A DNA stretch of 64,000 bases from Dyella monticola. Its GTDB lineage: Bacteria; Pseudomonadota; Gammaproteobacteria; Xanthomonadales; Rhodanobacteraceae. The DNA lies in NCBI RefSeq assembly GCF_003363155.1, contig NZ_QRBE01000003.1, positions 310,001 to 374,000 of the forward strand, written 5' to 3'. The notes beneath the pieces were generated by a model. That model saw nothing but the letters and a program-made list of their open reading frames with translations. It did not search any database and had not been told where the DNA came from. Of the stretch, positions 17,690 through 26,258 are shown piece by piece. The first letter of the stretch is position 1, and every line of letters starts with the position of its first letter. A program made the translations under genes and the position numbers.

Positions 17690-18649
17690 ATGGAATTTTC
17701 GCTCATCGACCGCATCCGCGAACGCACGGCCCAAGGGCGCGACGATGTGCGCCTGGGGATCGGCGACGATGCTGCGCTGCTCGCCGTGCCGCAAGGCCAG
17801 GAACTGGTGGCGGCTATCGATACCATGGTCGAAGGTGTGCATTTCCCGCGCGGTACATCCGCGGCCGATATCGGCTGGAAAGCGTTGGCGGTGAATCTCT
17901 CCGATCTCGCTTCCATGGGCGCGATCCCCGCGTGGGCGCTTCTTGCGTTGACGCTGCCCAACGCGGATACGGCCTTCATCGACGACTTTGCAGACGGCTT
18001 CGCACAACTGGCACGAACGTTCCGGCTTGCATTGGTAGGGGGTGACACGACCCGCGGCATGTTGACCATCAGCGTGGCGGTGCACGGCTTCGTGCCGCCC
18101 GGCAAAGCGCTTTTGCGCAATGGTGCGCGCGTGGATGATGCGGTACTGGTCACCGGCACCCTTGGCGACGCTGCAGGTGGTCTGTATCTGAAGCAGCACG
18201 ATAAGCGCATCGATGCGCCATCGACGTATCTTGCGAACCGTCTTGATCGCCCCACGCCACGTGTCGCCGCGGGGCTGGCTTTGCGTGACCGCGCCAGCGC
18301 ATGCATCGATGTTTCCGACGGCCTGCTTGCCGACCTCGGGCATATCTGCACGGCCAGTGATGTTGGCGCGCAGATCGAGGCCCATTTGCTGCCGCGTTCG
18401 TCCGCGCTGCTCGATCGGTTCGACGACGTCACTTCGCGCGATTTCGCGTTGACCGGCGGGGATGATTACGAGCTGTGTTTCACCGTGCCATCGCAGCAGG
18501 TGGCTGCGGTGCAGGCGGATCTGGCAAAACTTGGCTGCGGTGCCACACGCATTGGCCGTATCGTCGAAGGCCGCGGCATCAGCGTTCGCGATGCGGCAGA
18601 TCGCCCGATCGAATCGGCGCACCGAGGTTGGGATCATTTCGCCCCATGA
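17690..18649 (+). CDS. thiL: Thiamine-monophosphate kinase
   Basis: It phosphorylates thiamine phosphate to the active cofactor thiamine diphosphate. 319 residues of the AIR-synthase/selenophosphate-synthetase fold, with GIGDDAALL near residue 21, NLSDLASMGAIPAWALL near 70 and VGGDTTRG near 115. GGTGGAG lies upstream of ATG 17690. The stop overlaps the pgpA start by four bases (ATGA), indicating coupled translation. Confidence 0.96.
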   Translation: MEFSLIDRIRERTAQGRDDVRLGIGDDAALLAVPQGQELVAAIDTMVEGVHFPRGTSAADIGWKALAVNLSDLASMGAIPAWALLALTLPNADTAFIDDFADGFAQLARTFRLALVGGDTTRGMLTISVAVHGFVPPGKALLRNGARVDDAVLVTGTLGDAAGGLYLKQHDKRIDAPSTYLANRLDRPTPRVAAGLALRDRASACIDVSDGLLADLGHICTASDVGAQIEAHLLPRSSALLDRFDDVTSRDFALTGGDDYELCFTVPSQQVAAVQADLAKLGCGATRIGRIVEGRGISVRDAADRPIESAHRGWDHFAP

Positions 18650-19143
18650 GCGAACGGACAGTGCTTACCCCCGCGCAGCGTCGCGCACTGCTTTCCACAC
18701 CGGCCGGTTGGCTGGCCTGTGGTTTCGGATCCGGCCTCACGCCGGTGGCCCAGGGCACATTCGGCTCCCTCGCGGCGATCCTGCCTTGGCTGCTGCTACG
18801 CCACCTATCGCTGCCGCTGAATGGCGTGGTGATCGTTATCGGCTTCATCATCGGCGTACGGGCCTGCGATGTCGCCGGCCGCAGGCTGGGCGTGGACGAT
18901 CACCGCAGCCTGGTGTGGGACGAATTCATCGGCCAATGGATCGCCCTGCTGCCTGCGCTGGTGGCCCCGTGGTGGGCGGTGGCAATCGGTTTCCTGCTGT
19001 TTCGGCTGTTCGACGTCTGGAAGCCATGGCCGATCCGTTATCTGGATCGGCATTTGAAGGGCGGCCTCGGGGTGATGGTGGACGATGTGGTCGCCGGCTG
19101 TTTTGCCGCCCTGATGCTTGCCGCGTTGCTGACGTGGGCATGA
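18646..19143 (+). CDS. pgpA: Phosphatidylglycerophosphatase A
   Basis: Inner-membrane enzyme that dephosphorylates phosphatidylglycerophosphate. 165 residues with GFGSGLTPVAQGTFGSLAA near the N-terminus, the conserved VWDEFIGQWIAL and the C-terminal GVMVDDVVAG, and three to four hydrophobic segments. The nusB-thiL-pgpA order is standard for gammaproteobacteria. Confidence 0.95.
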   Translation: MSERTVLTPAQRRALLSTPAGWLACGFGSGLTPVAQGTFGSLAAILPWLLLRHLSLPLNGVVIVIGFIIGVRACDVAGRRLGVDDHRSLVWDEFIGQWIALLPALVAPWWAVAIGFLLFRLFDVWKPWPIRYLDRHLKGGLGVMVDDVVAGCFAALMLAALLTWA

Positions 19144-19285
19144 CGTTTATCGTAGGAAATGGCACCCGCACCCCGGCTGCCTTGTGAGCGCAAAATGATT
19201 TGGGCATGATCGCCCACGTAGGGGCGGTTCATTCTTTGCAGGCAGCCTGGCGTCTCACGTCAGGATCGACAAAACAGGGGACAAT

Positions 19286-20122
19286 ATGGGCATTCGGGAT
19301 CGGGCTCTTCGCCCTGGCGTGGCTGTGAGTGCATGCACGCCATATGCAAGAGCGGTTGTCGCGGGCGTGATGTCGTTCGCCATCGCCGGTTGTGCTACGG
19401 CACCAAACCAGCCTGTTCAGAGTTCGGCTTCGCTGGCTAACGTTTTCAGCGATACGAATGCTTATGCCGAGCAAGCGTTCTCTCTGGGCGCGTTGCCGGC
19501 AAGCGTGCGTGACACGTTGAACGCAAACGATGTGGCCACGTCTGAGTTGAGCTTTCATCGCATTACCATTCAGGCGCGCAGCAAGTGGTTCAAGATGGGT
19601 ACGGATGCGCCACAGAATTTCACCGAGCACGTCACCTACGACAATCTCGGCAAAGGCGTGATCAGAGCGATTTCCACTGACTTTTCGAATGGCTTTACCT
19701 ATCGAACCGAGATTTCGCTGACCTATCGCAATTACGTGGGCCTGATGATGCAGAAGTTCGCCAGTTCCGCCACGGCGATGCCGGCGGTTTCCGCCGTACT
19801 GCAGTTCGATCGTTTCGAGCCGGCATTAAGTTCCGACAAACTGGCGTACACCATGCGCAGCGGTTACATCGGTAAGCCGGGATTGACCCAGCCTTGGCAG
19901 ATCGTCTGCCAGCTTGGCAGGTCGTACAGCGGCACGGTGGTCAACGCGCATATCGCCGGCAACGTGCGTGAGATGAGTTGCCAGAGCGTCAATGCCAATG
20001 GCGTTACCACGGAAGTACGCGACTACGTTTACCTGCAGCAATATGGCCTCGCATTGACCAGGGCTGTCAAAAGTGCGTCCAGCGACTACACCGTGGACCT
20101 GGTCGATTTCAAAGCCGAATGA
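19286..20122 (+). CDS. Putative lipoprotein of unknown family, tandem copy 1
   Basis: 278 residues. The N-terminus has a hydrophobic stretch ending in the lipobox AIAGCA (cysteine near 36), so it is probably an outer-membrane or periplasmic lipoprotein. The body shares a pattern with the next two genes: an early AEQAFSLGALPASVRDTL, a central SLTYRNYVGLMMQ, paired cysteines around GNVREMSCQ, and a closing YGLALTR ... VDLVDFKAE. No known enzyme motif. AGGGGA precedes the ATG. It is followed 26 bases later by copy 2. Confidence 0.75.
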   Translation: MGIRDRALRPGVAVSACTPYARAVVAGVMSFAIAGCATAPNQPVQSSASLANVFSDTNAYAEQAFSLGALPASVRDTLNANDVATSELSFHRITIQARSKWFKMGTDAPQNFTEHVTYDNLGKGVIRAISTDFSNGFTYRTEISLTYRNYVGLMMQKFASSATAMPAVSAVLQFDRFEPALSSDKLAYTMRSGYIGKPGLTQPWQIVCQLGRSYSGTVVNAHIAGNVREMSCQSVNANGVTTEVRDYVYLQQYGLALTRAVKSASSDYTVDLVDFKAE

Positions 20123-20148
20123 CGGAACAGCCCGAGGGGGACGAAAGG

Positions 20149-20949
20149 ATGTTTGCAGCTAAGAGAATGATCTGCGGCGTAGGCGTTGCGGCGTTGACGG
20201 CGAGCCTCGCCGGATGCGTGCCGCCACCGCCGCGCCCAGCGACCACGACGCGCAATGCGATACCGGTCAGCAGCGTATTTCAGGACAAGGAATCCTACCT
20301 GGCGCAGCATTTCACGCTGACCTATCTACCTAAGTCGGTGCAGGACACTGTCGAGCAAGCGGGAATAGCCCCGGTAGGCTTTGACCGCTTGCACATGACC
20401 ACGCAAGTGACAGTGCAGAACACCACCACCGGCGCACCGACCACGTTTATCGCGTCGCTTCTGTACGAGAACGCCGGCAACGGGCTGGTGCGGGAAATCA
20501 GCACATTGCAGCGCAACGGCTTTGACACCTCGACCTTGTTCGTATTGTCCTATCGCGGTCTGTACTCACTTCGTTCGCAGACCTTCCAGTCGACCGCCAC
20601 GGCGTGGCCGCCGCTGCTGGAGACCAAGCAGATCACGCACTACGACACTGATTTCACGACCGATCACATCAGTTACATCTATCGTGGCGGCCTGGGTGGA
20701 AGGCCGCAGATGACCTCGCCCATGCAGGTAAGCTGCACGGCGGGCAAGCACTACAGCGCGTCGGTCTTGCATGCGAACATCGGCGGCAACGTGCGCGAGT
20801 TCAATTGCCAGATGCAGAACAGCAATGGCGTCCTCACTTCAACCACTACCTACGCCTATTTTGAAAAATACGGCCTGGCCATTCCGATAAGCTCCAAAAC
20901 GCCGACGAACGAGCTCTCTACCACCATCCAAGAGTTCAGGGCGGAATAA
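20149..20949 (+). CDS. Putative lipoprotein of unknown family, tandem copy 2
   Basis: 266 residues with signal sequence and lipobox SLAGCV (cysteine near 21), then a proline-rich PPPPRP segment. It is the closest match to its neighbours in YLAQHFTLTYLPKSVQDTVEQAG, LSYRGLYSLRSQ, a cysteine pair (VSCTAGKHYSASVLHANI, REFNCQMQNSNGV) and YFEKYGLAIP. ATG 20149 is preceded by an AAAGG and fixes the signal sequence; an upstream frame to 19978 would delete it. Probably co-transcribed with copy 1. Confidence 0.75.
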   Translation: MFAAKRMICGVGVAALTASLAGCVPPPPRPATTTRNAIPVSSVFQDKESYLAQHFTLTYLPKSVQDTVEQAGIAPVGFDRLHMTTQVTVQNTTTGAPTTFIASLLYENAGNGLVREISTLQRNGFDTSTLFVLSYRGLYSLRSQTFQSTATAWPPLLETKQITHYDTDFTTDHISYIYRGGLGGRPQMTSPMQVSCTAGKHYSASVLHANIGGNVREFNCQMQNSNGVLTSTTTYAYFEKYGLAIPISSKTPTNELSTTIQEFRAE

Positions 20950-21077
20950 GCTGCGTTTGCGCGTGCCGGCGTCCGGCGCGCGCTGTCTTTCGTGCCTGAG
21001 CGCCGATATGACCATGCTTACGGAATGGCAAGCGACCTTGCTATCGTAGGGGCCTCTTCGCAGTACTGAGGTTATCC

Positions 21078-21848
21078 ATGAGCATGGCAACGACGAAAAA
21101 AATGCTGGTTGCAGCGGGCATGGTGCTGCTTGCCGGCATGCGCGTCGGTTACGCGCAGGAAGCACCGCCGCCAGAGCCCGCTCAGGACCCAAACGGGTAC
21201 TTCGCGCAGCATTTCGCGTTCGACGCACTCAACCCTGATGTGAAAAGCGCGATCGCCAAGGCGAACCTAGCTCCGGTGCCATTCAACCGAATCGTGCTGC
21301 ATACCCGGGAGGTCGTCACGACTTCCGGACAGGCTCAACCTTCCACCTTCACCGCCAGCATTGTGCTTGAAAACGCCGGGCATGGCCTCGTACGCCGCGC
21401 GGAAGCCGTGCAAGACAACGGCAACCTCATGGGCACGCGCTTGGACCTTACCTATCGCGGCTACTTCTCGTTTCTCACGCAAAGCATGGCGGCGCGAAGC
21501 AATACGTCGCCGCCGATGCAGGAGTCACGCAAGATACTTCGCTTCGATACCGGCAGCAGCGGCCACTTCGCCATGGTGTATCTGTATGGCGCCACCGGTC
21601 AGGCGACCTTTGCCGATCCCGGCCAGTACCTGTGCGATAGCGGCAAACAGTACAGCGCATCGCAACTTAATCCGGGCATCGAGGGGGCGGCCTTGGAAGT
21701 GACCTGTCGCACCATCGATTCCAATGGCATCGACGTCGACAAGGTCACGCTGGCCTATCTGGAAAAATATGACGTTGCCATAGCGCTGCGCGTGCATAAC
21801 GACGAACACACGATGGATAGCGCCATCCTCGATTTCAACGCGCAGTGA
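21078..21848 (+). CDS. Exported protein of unknown family, tandem copy 3
   Basis: 256 residues with a cleavable signal peptide (ending near VGYAQE) instead of a lipobox, so this copy should be soluble in the periplasm or secreted. Shared with the two upstream genes: YFAQHFAFDALNPDVKSAIAKA, LTYRGYFSFLTQSM, paired cysteines (YLCDSGKQYSASQLNPGI, LEVTCRTIDSNGI) and YLEKYDVAIAL. GAGG lies 6 bases before the ATG. A 128-base gap suggests its own promoter. Confidence 0.75.
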   Translation: MSMATTKKMLVAAGMVLLAGMRVGYAQEAPPPEPAQDPNGYFAQHFAFDALNPDVKSAIAKANLAPVPFNRIVLHTREVVTTSGQAQPSTFTASIVLENAGHGLVRRAEAVQDNGNLMGTRLDLTYRGYFSFLTQSMAARSNTSPPMQESRKILRFDTGSSGHFAMVYLYGATGQATFADPGQYLCDSGKQYSASQLNPGIEGAALEVTCRTIDSNGIDVDKVTLAYLEKYDVAIALRVHNDEHTMDSAILDFNAQ

Positions 21849-21887
21849 CGCATCTACCACACCTTGCGCTCGAACCAGGAGAACCCG

Positions 21888-22856
21888 ATGCAATACCGTC
21901 GTCTCGGCCGCACCGGCTTGCAGGTGTCCGCACTTTCCTTCGGCGCATGGGTTACGTTCGGTCGACAGGTGGGTCGTTCTGAAGCACGCGAGCTGATGGC
22001 GCTTGCGTGGGACCGTGGCGTCAATTTTTTCGACAACGCCGAAACGTACAACCACGGCGAGGCCGAGCGCTTGATGGGCGATGTCCTGGCCGATCTGCGC
22101 TTTGCGCGCGACAGCTACTGCGTGTCGAGCAAGGTGTATTTCGGCGCGGCCCAGAAGCCGCGTCCCACGCAGCGCGGGCTTTCGCGCAAGCACGTGATCG
22201 AAGCGTGCAATCAAGCGCTGGAACGATTGCGCGTCGGTCACCTGGATCTGTATTTCTGTCATCGCCCCGATCCGGAAACACCGATCGAAGAGACGGTGGC
22301 GGCGATGGATACGCTCGTGCGCCAAGGCAAGGTTTTGTATTGGGGCACCAGCGAGTGGCCTGCGGCGACCATCCACGAAGCGCATCGCATCGCGCAGGCG
22401 ATGCATATGTATGCGCCGGTGGTGGAACAACCGCAGTACAACCTGTTGCATCGCGAACGCGTCGAGCAGGAATACGCGCCGCTGTACGCCAGCTACGGCA
22501 TGGGCACCACGATCTGGTCGCCGCTGGCGTCGGGTTTGCTGAGCGGCAAATACGGGCAGGGCGTTCCCGAAGGTTCGCGCCTTACGCAGCCGGGCTATGA
22601 ATGGCTGCGCGAGATGGTGCTGGGGGAAGGCGGTGAGCGCGTGGAAAAGGTGAAGCGCCTGCCGGCCATTGCGGCCGAGATGGGCGCCACGCCGGCACAG
22701 CTTGCTATTGCGTGGTGCCTGGCCAATCCGCACGTTTCTACGGTGATTCTCGGCGCGAGCCGGAAAGATCAGTTGGAGCAGAACCTTGCCGCGCTGGAGG
22801 TATTGCCGCGTTTCGATCTGGCGATGAAGGAGCGGCTGGAGCAAGCGCTGGCGTGA
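21888..22856 (+). CDS. Aldo/keto reductase, voltage-gated K+ channel beta-subunit-like
   Basis: NADPH-dependent oxidoreductase of about 322 residues in the AKR6/AKR14-like group (E. coli YghZ relatives). The catalytic tetrad is visible: D and Y in FFDNAETYNHGE, K in VSSKVY, H in YFCHRPDPETP. The cofactor-binding end has WSPLASGLLSGKYG and VILGASRKDQLEQNL. AGGAG lies 6 bases before ATG 21888. Substrate unknown; these enzymes often detoxify aldehydes such as methylglyoxal. Confidence 0.92.
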   Translation: MQYRRLGRTGLQVSALSFGAWVTFGRQVGRSEARELMALAWDRGVNFFDNAETYNHGEAERLMGDVLADLRFARDSYCVSSKVYFGAAQKPRPTQRGLSRKHVIEACNQALERLRVGHLDLYFCHRPDPETPIEETVAAMDTLVRQGKVLYWGTSEWPAATIHEAHRIAQAMHMYAPVVEQPQYNLLHRERVEQEYAPLYASYGMGTTIWSPLASGLLSGKYGQGVPEGSRLTQPGYEWLREMVLGEGGERVEKVKRLPAIAAEMGATPAQLAIAWCLANPHVSTVILGASRKDQLEQNLAALEVLPRFDLAMKERLEQALA

Positions 22857-22883
22857 AGACCCGGCGGCGTCGCGGGTTGACTA

Positions 22884-22902
22884 TCAAATGAGAATCATTA
22901 TC
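22884..22902 (+). promoter_or_regulatory. Fur box upstream of hemP
   Basis: tcaaatgagaatcattatc matches the 19-base Fur consensus at 15 positions, with AATGAGAATCATTATC nearly perfect. It lies 34 bases before the hemP start, in promoter position, so hemP should be repressed by iron. Confidence 0.88.
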
Positions 22903-22935
22903 ATCTGATCGTCACACTGACGATGGAGTACCACC

Positions 22936-23154
22936 ATGTCCGCCACCGGCACGCTGCTCACCCTCGCCCGCACGCCGCCGCTCCCGGTTTCGCCGAGCCG
23001 GGATGCATCCGACCACACCACGCACGCATCGCCGATTCGCCGCATTTCCAGCCAGCGACTGCTTGCCGGCGAGCGCGAGCTGGTGATCCAGCACATGGGC
23101 AGCGAATACCACCTGCGCCTCACGCGCAACGGCAAGCTGATCCTCACCAAATAA
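22936..23154 (+). CDS. hemP: Hemin uptake protein HemP
   Basis: 72 residues; the C-terminal half RISSQRLLAGERELVIQHMGSEY-type sequence ending RLTRNGKLILTK is the HemP domain (PF10636). HemP proteins are linked with heme uptake loci and, in some bacteria, activate heme receptor genes. The first 35 residues are a proline-rich family-variable extension. GGAG precedes ATG 22936. The Fur box upstream fits iron control. No TonB-dependent heme receptor follows in this window. Confidence 0.92.
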   Translation: MSATGTLLTLARTPPLPVSPSRDASDHTTHASPIRRISSQRLLAGERELVIQHMGSEYHLRLTRNGKLILTK

Positions 23155-23278
23155 CCGCGGCAGTGATGAGCCTTGAGGCTTGTTAGCTCGTCGCCCGGTG
23201 TTCGTCGGCGACGGTAAACCACCACACGCTCCGCCAGCACGTTTTGCCAGCCGAGTCCACGCATAGGAGATACCCCTC

Positions 23279-23848
23279 ATGTTCGGCTGGCTGGCCGCTC
23301 GTTCCATCCCGCTTTGCCGACGTGCGCCGCGTGCGTTGGCGTCCAGGCGCATTCGGCCCATCACGCCGCACGCATGGCTCGACCTGTTGCCCGCGCTTGG
23401 TAGCGTGCTCTATCTCCACACACGCTCGACAGCAGTGATGGGCGATGTATTCCCATCGGGCATGCTGGTGTCTCATCGCGCGTTCGCGCCTTTGCTCGAG
23501 GCGCGCTGGCTGGTAGCTGTCTGCGTGGTGACAGACGATGGTCCGCGCGAATGGTGCGAATGCGTGGATCACCTCGGCCGCACCCGCGCACGCTGGCATC
23601 TATTACCCGATAGCGATTACCTCGCCTGGGATGCATTGACTGCTTCCTGCCAGGCCGATACCGACATGCTCGCGCGCATCGATGCGCAGCCGTTGCGACC
23701 GGATCACGCGTGTGTGGTGAACTTCCGCGTGCGCCATCTTGCCGGCCTGGACGTACTGGAACACGACACGGCCGTAGCGCTCTCGCCGTTGGGCGATCAT
23801 CTGGCTGCGCGTATCGCGCACGCCGAGGCGGTGCTGCTGGCTTCATAG
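23279..23848 (+). CDS. Hypothetical protein linked to hemP
   Basis: 189 residues, no recognised domain. It starts MFGWLAARSIPLCRRAPRA and is Arg/Ala/Leu-rich with no convincing signal or membrane span. Core phrases are LDLLPALGSVLYLHTRS and ARWHLLPDSDYLAWDAL. AGGAGA lies 8 bases before the ATG. It is 124 bases after hemP on the same strand and may share its iron-controlled transcript, so a role in heme handling is possible but rests only on position. Confidence 0.65.
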   Translation: MFGWLAARSIPLCRRAPRALASRRIRPITPHAWLDLLPALGSVLYLHTRSTAVMGDVFPSGMLVSHRAFAPLLEARWLVAVCVVTDDGPREWCECVDHLGRTRARWHLLPDSDYLAWDALTASCQADTDMLARIDAQPLRPDHACVVNFRVRHLAGLDVLEHDTAVALSPLGDHLAARIAHAEAVLLAS

Positions 23849-23861
23849 CCACTGCAGCGTC

Positions 23862-23892
23862 TGTCCGCTGTCCGGCGACTGTCCGCGGACAG
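23862..23892 (+). promoter_or_regulatory. Candidate enhancer sites (TGTCC half-sites and palindrome)
   Basis: Three tgtcc half-sites (23862, 23869, 23880) end in the perfect palindrome ctgtccgcggacag (23879-23892), about 65-95 bases upstream of the sigma-54 promoter, the usual place for an NtrC-type activator. A further ctgtccgcgg lies at 23994-24003, downstream of the promoter. The natural candidate activator is the regulator encoded at 43127-44470. Confidence 0.6.
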
Positions 23893-23957
23893 CGGTACCT
23901 ATGCGTTTACCCTACGCAAGTCGTTGATTGGTAGCACATAAAAGCGCGTCCGCGAGC

Positions 23958-23973
23958 TGGCACGCAGATTGCT
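23958..23973 (+). promoter_or_regulatory. Sigma-54 (-24/-12) promoter of the transporter operon
   Basis: tggcacgcagattgct matches the RpoN consensus TGGCAC-N5-TTGCW at every fixed position. It lies 44 bases before the macA-like start, in a non-coding gap, so transcription should begin around 23985. Confidence 0.88.
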
Positions 23974-24017
23974 GAACATGGTGTGGGGCCGTACTGTCCG
24001 CGGCCAAGGACTTCACC

Positions 24018-25289
24018 ATGATTCGTGACACTTCAGCCCAAGACCGCCTGGTCGAGGTCAAACCCAATCCACGCAAGAAACTCATGTGGATCGGTGGCGC
24101 CATCGCCGCCGTGGTGGTCGTGGGCTTCTTCATACCTGGCATCGCGCGGTTGTTCTCGGCGGACTCCTCGGTCAGCGCGTCGCGCCTGGCGTTTGCCACG
24201 GTCGAACGCGGCCCCTTCGTGCGTGACATCGCCGCCGAAGGTCAAGTGGTGGCGGCGGTGAGCCCTACGCTCTACGCCACCTACGGCGGCGCGGTCACAT
24301 TGAAAGTGCATGCGGGCGACACGGTGAAGAAGGGCCAGGTGCTCGCCGTGATCGACAGCCCCGAGCTCGTCAACAAGCTCGCGCAGGAAGAATCCAACGC
24401 CGACGCCATGGAAGTGGACTACCTGAGTGCGCAGGTGAATGCGCGTACCAAACAGTCCGAAATGCAGAAGGCGGATGACAACGCCAAGATCGACGAAATA
24501 ACGGCTGCACGCGACTACGACCGCTACGAAACCGCATACAAAGCCGGCGGCGTGCCGGAGATGGACGTGGACAAAGCGAAGGACACGCTGCAAAAAGCCA
24601 AGATCGCGCTGTCGCATGCACAGAGCGACCTTAATCTGAACAACGACAGCGGCGCGTTCGCCGTCCGGGCGAAGAAGCTCGCGCATGATCGCCAGGTACT
24701 GCTGGTGCAGGATCTGCGTCGGCAGGTCGACGACCTCAATGTGCGCTCACCGGTGGATGGTCAGGTCGGCCAGCTTTTCATCGCCGAACGCGCCACGGTA
24801 GCCAAGGATGCACAACTGCTCAGTGTGATCGATCTGTCCGCGCTGGAAGTGGAAGTGAAGGTGCCCGAAAGCTTCGCACGCGACCTGGCCGTGGGCATGG
24901 GCGGCGAAATCAGCGGCAACGACAATACCTGGAAGGGGCTGGTCAGCGCGATTTCGCCCGAAGTGGTGAACGGCGAAGTGGCCGCGCGCGTGCGCTTCGA
25001 AGGTGGCACGCCCAAGCAGTTGCGCCAGAACCAGCGTCTGTCCGTGCGCATCCTGCTCGATCAGCGCAGCAACGTGCTTACAGTGCAGCGCGGTTCCTTC
25101 GTGGATGAATCCGGTGGCAGCTATGCGTACGTCGTGCACGACGGCATCGCCACCAAGACCCCGATCCGCGTGGGCGAAAGCAGCATCGACAAAGTGGAGA
25201 TCCTCGATGGCCTGAAGGAAGGCGACAACATCGTGATCTCCGGCACCGACAACTTCAAAGGCGCACAGCGAGTGGTGATCAGTCGCTGA
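24018..25289 (+). CDS. macA: MacA-like periplasmic adaptor (HlyD/RND-type membrane fusion protein)
   Basis: 423 residues. One transmembrane segment at about 22-40, then a lipoyl/barrel-sandwich half (VTLKVHAGDTVKKGQVLAVI near 95), a long alpha-helical hairpin (about 120-235, rich in A/E/K/Q), the second lipoyl half (NVRSPVDGQVGQLFIAERA), a beta-barrel and a membrane-proximal domain (RGSFVDESGGSYAYVV). Such adaptors join an inner-membrane ABC permease to an outer-membrane channel. First gene of the sigma-54 operon; AAGGA 8 bases before the ATG. The name is by family; it is the only adaptor for twelve downstream permeases. Confidence 0.9.
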   Translation: MIRDTSAQDRLVEVKPNPRKKLMWIGGAIAAVVVVGFFIPGIARLFSADSSVSASRLAFATVERGPFVRDIAAEGQVVAAVSPTLYATYGGAVTLKVHAGDTVKKGQVLAVIDSPELVNKLAQEESNADAMEVDYLSAQVNARTKQSEMQKADDNAKIDEITAARDYDRYETAYKAGGVPEMDVDKAKDTLQKAKIALSHAQSDLNLNNDSGAFAVRAKKLAHDRQVLLVQDLRRQVDDLNVRSPVDGQVGQLFIAERATVAKDAQLLSVIDLSALEVEVKVPESFARDLAVGMGGEISGNDNTWKGLVSAISPEVVNGEVAARVRFEGGTPKQLRQNQRLSVRILLDQRSNVLTVQRGSFVDESGGSYAYVVHDGIATKTPIRVGESSIDKVEILDGLKEGDNIVISGTDNFKGAQRVVISR

Positions 25290-25295
25290 CCAATA

Positions 25296-25390
25296 CTCCC
25301 TCCTCTGCATGCAGAGGAGGGCTGGGGTGGGGTGAGCCCTTGCGGCGAGCCTTCACCCCCTCCCAGCCTCCCCTGCATGCAGGGGAGGGG
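25296..25390. repeat. Palindromic repeat, family 1, copy 4
   Basis: Hairpins ctcctctgcatgcagaggag and cctcccctgcatgcaggggagg flank complementary ggctggggtgggg and ccccctcccagcc. In the transcript this forms a strong structure between the adaptor and ATPase genes and could attenuate or stabilise part of the message. Confidence 0.75.
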
Positions 25391-25418
25391 CAAAAAACTA
25401 AACCGAAGGATGAAAACC

Positions 25419-26141
25419 ATGCTGAAGATGACGCACCTGTCCAAGGTCTATCGCACCGAAGTGGTGGAAACCTATGCGCTTCGCGATTTCAACATCAATG
25501 TGAAAGAAGGCGAGTTCGTGGCGGTGACCGGCCCTTCCGGCTCCGGCAAAACCACCTTCCTCACCATCGCCGGATTGCTCGAAACATTCACTGGCGGCGA
25601 ATACCACCTCGACGGCGTGGAAGTCAGCAACCTTGACGACAACGCGCGCTCGAAGATCCGCAACGAAAAGATCGGTTTCATCTTCCAGGCGTTCAACCTG
25701 ATTCCCGATCTCAACGTGTTCGACAACGTGGAAGTGCCGCTGCGCTATCGCGGCATGAAAGGGCCCGAACGCAAGGAGCGCATCATGAGCGCACTGGAGC
25801 GCGTGGGCCTGGCCTCGCGCGCCAAGCACTACCCGGCGGAATTGTCCGGCGGTCAGCAACAGCGCGTTGCCATCGCCCGTGCGCTTGCCGGCACGCCCCG
25901 TTTGCTGCTCGCCGACGAACCGACCGGCAACCTGGATACGCAGATGGCCCGCGGCGTGTTGGAACTGCTCGAAGAAATCCATCGCGAAGGCGCCACCATC
26001 GTGATGGTGACGCACGATCCGGAGCTAGCTGCGCGCGCGCAGCGCAACGTGCACATCATTGACGGTCAGGTGGTGGATCTGGCTGAAGACCCGCGCTTCC
26101 ACACCGCTTACACCGCGGCAGCCGGTCAGGTACGCAGCTAA
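25419..26141 (+). CDS. ABC transporter ATP-binding protein (LolD/MacB-type, stand-alone)
   Basis: 240 residues, a single nucleotide-binding domain: Walker A GPSGSGKT (38-45), Q-loop in GFIFQAFNLIPDLNVFDNVE, signature LSGGQQQR, Walker B LLLADEPTGNLD and switch VMVTHDP. This subgroup powers mechanotransmission transporters with FtsX-type permeases. It carries no membrane domain and must pair with the permeases downstream; it is the only ATPase in the cluster. ATG 25419 is chosen over 25410 because GAAGGA then lies 8 bases upstream. Confidence 0.95.
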   Translation: MLKMTHLSKVYRTEVVETYALRDFNINVKEGEFVAVTGPSGSGKTTFLTIAGLLETFTGGEYHLDGVEVSNLDDNARSKIRNEKIGFIFQAFNLIPDLNVFDNVEVPLRYRGMKGPERKERIMSALERVGLASRAKHYPAELSGGQQQRVAIARALAGTPRLLLADEPTGNLDTQMARGVLELLEEIHREGATIVMVTHDPELAARAQRNVHIIDGQVVDLAEDPRFHTAYTAAAGQVRS

Positions 26142-26144
26142 CTC

Positions 26145-26258
26145 GTTCCTCTGCTTGGCAGGAGGCTGGGGCGGGGGTGTTTGAGCATGCCGGATAGCTC
26201 CCATGCCCCGCGAAATTCCCCGCCCCGTCCCAACCCTCCCCTGCCGATGCAGGGGAGG
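26145..26258. repeat. Palindromic repeat, family 1, copy 5
   Basis: Hairpins cctctgcttggcaggagg and cctcccctgccgatgcaggggagg with complementary ggctggggcgggg and ccccgccccgtccc. It separates the ATPase gene from the first permease gene. Confidence 0.65.

Noticed and set aside
19144-19285. Searched for a tRNA or small RNA after pgpA
   Set aside because: No cloverleaf or terminator pattern; it looks like a promoter gap for the lipoprotein genes.
22923-23186. Alternative 87-residue frame over hemP
   Set aside because: It is out of frame with the recognisable HemP domain; the 22936 frame has the family C-terminus and a GGAG.
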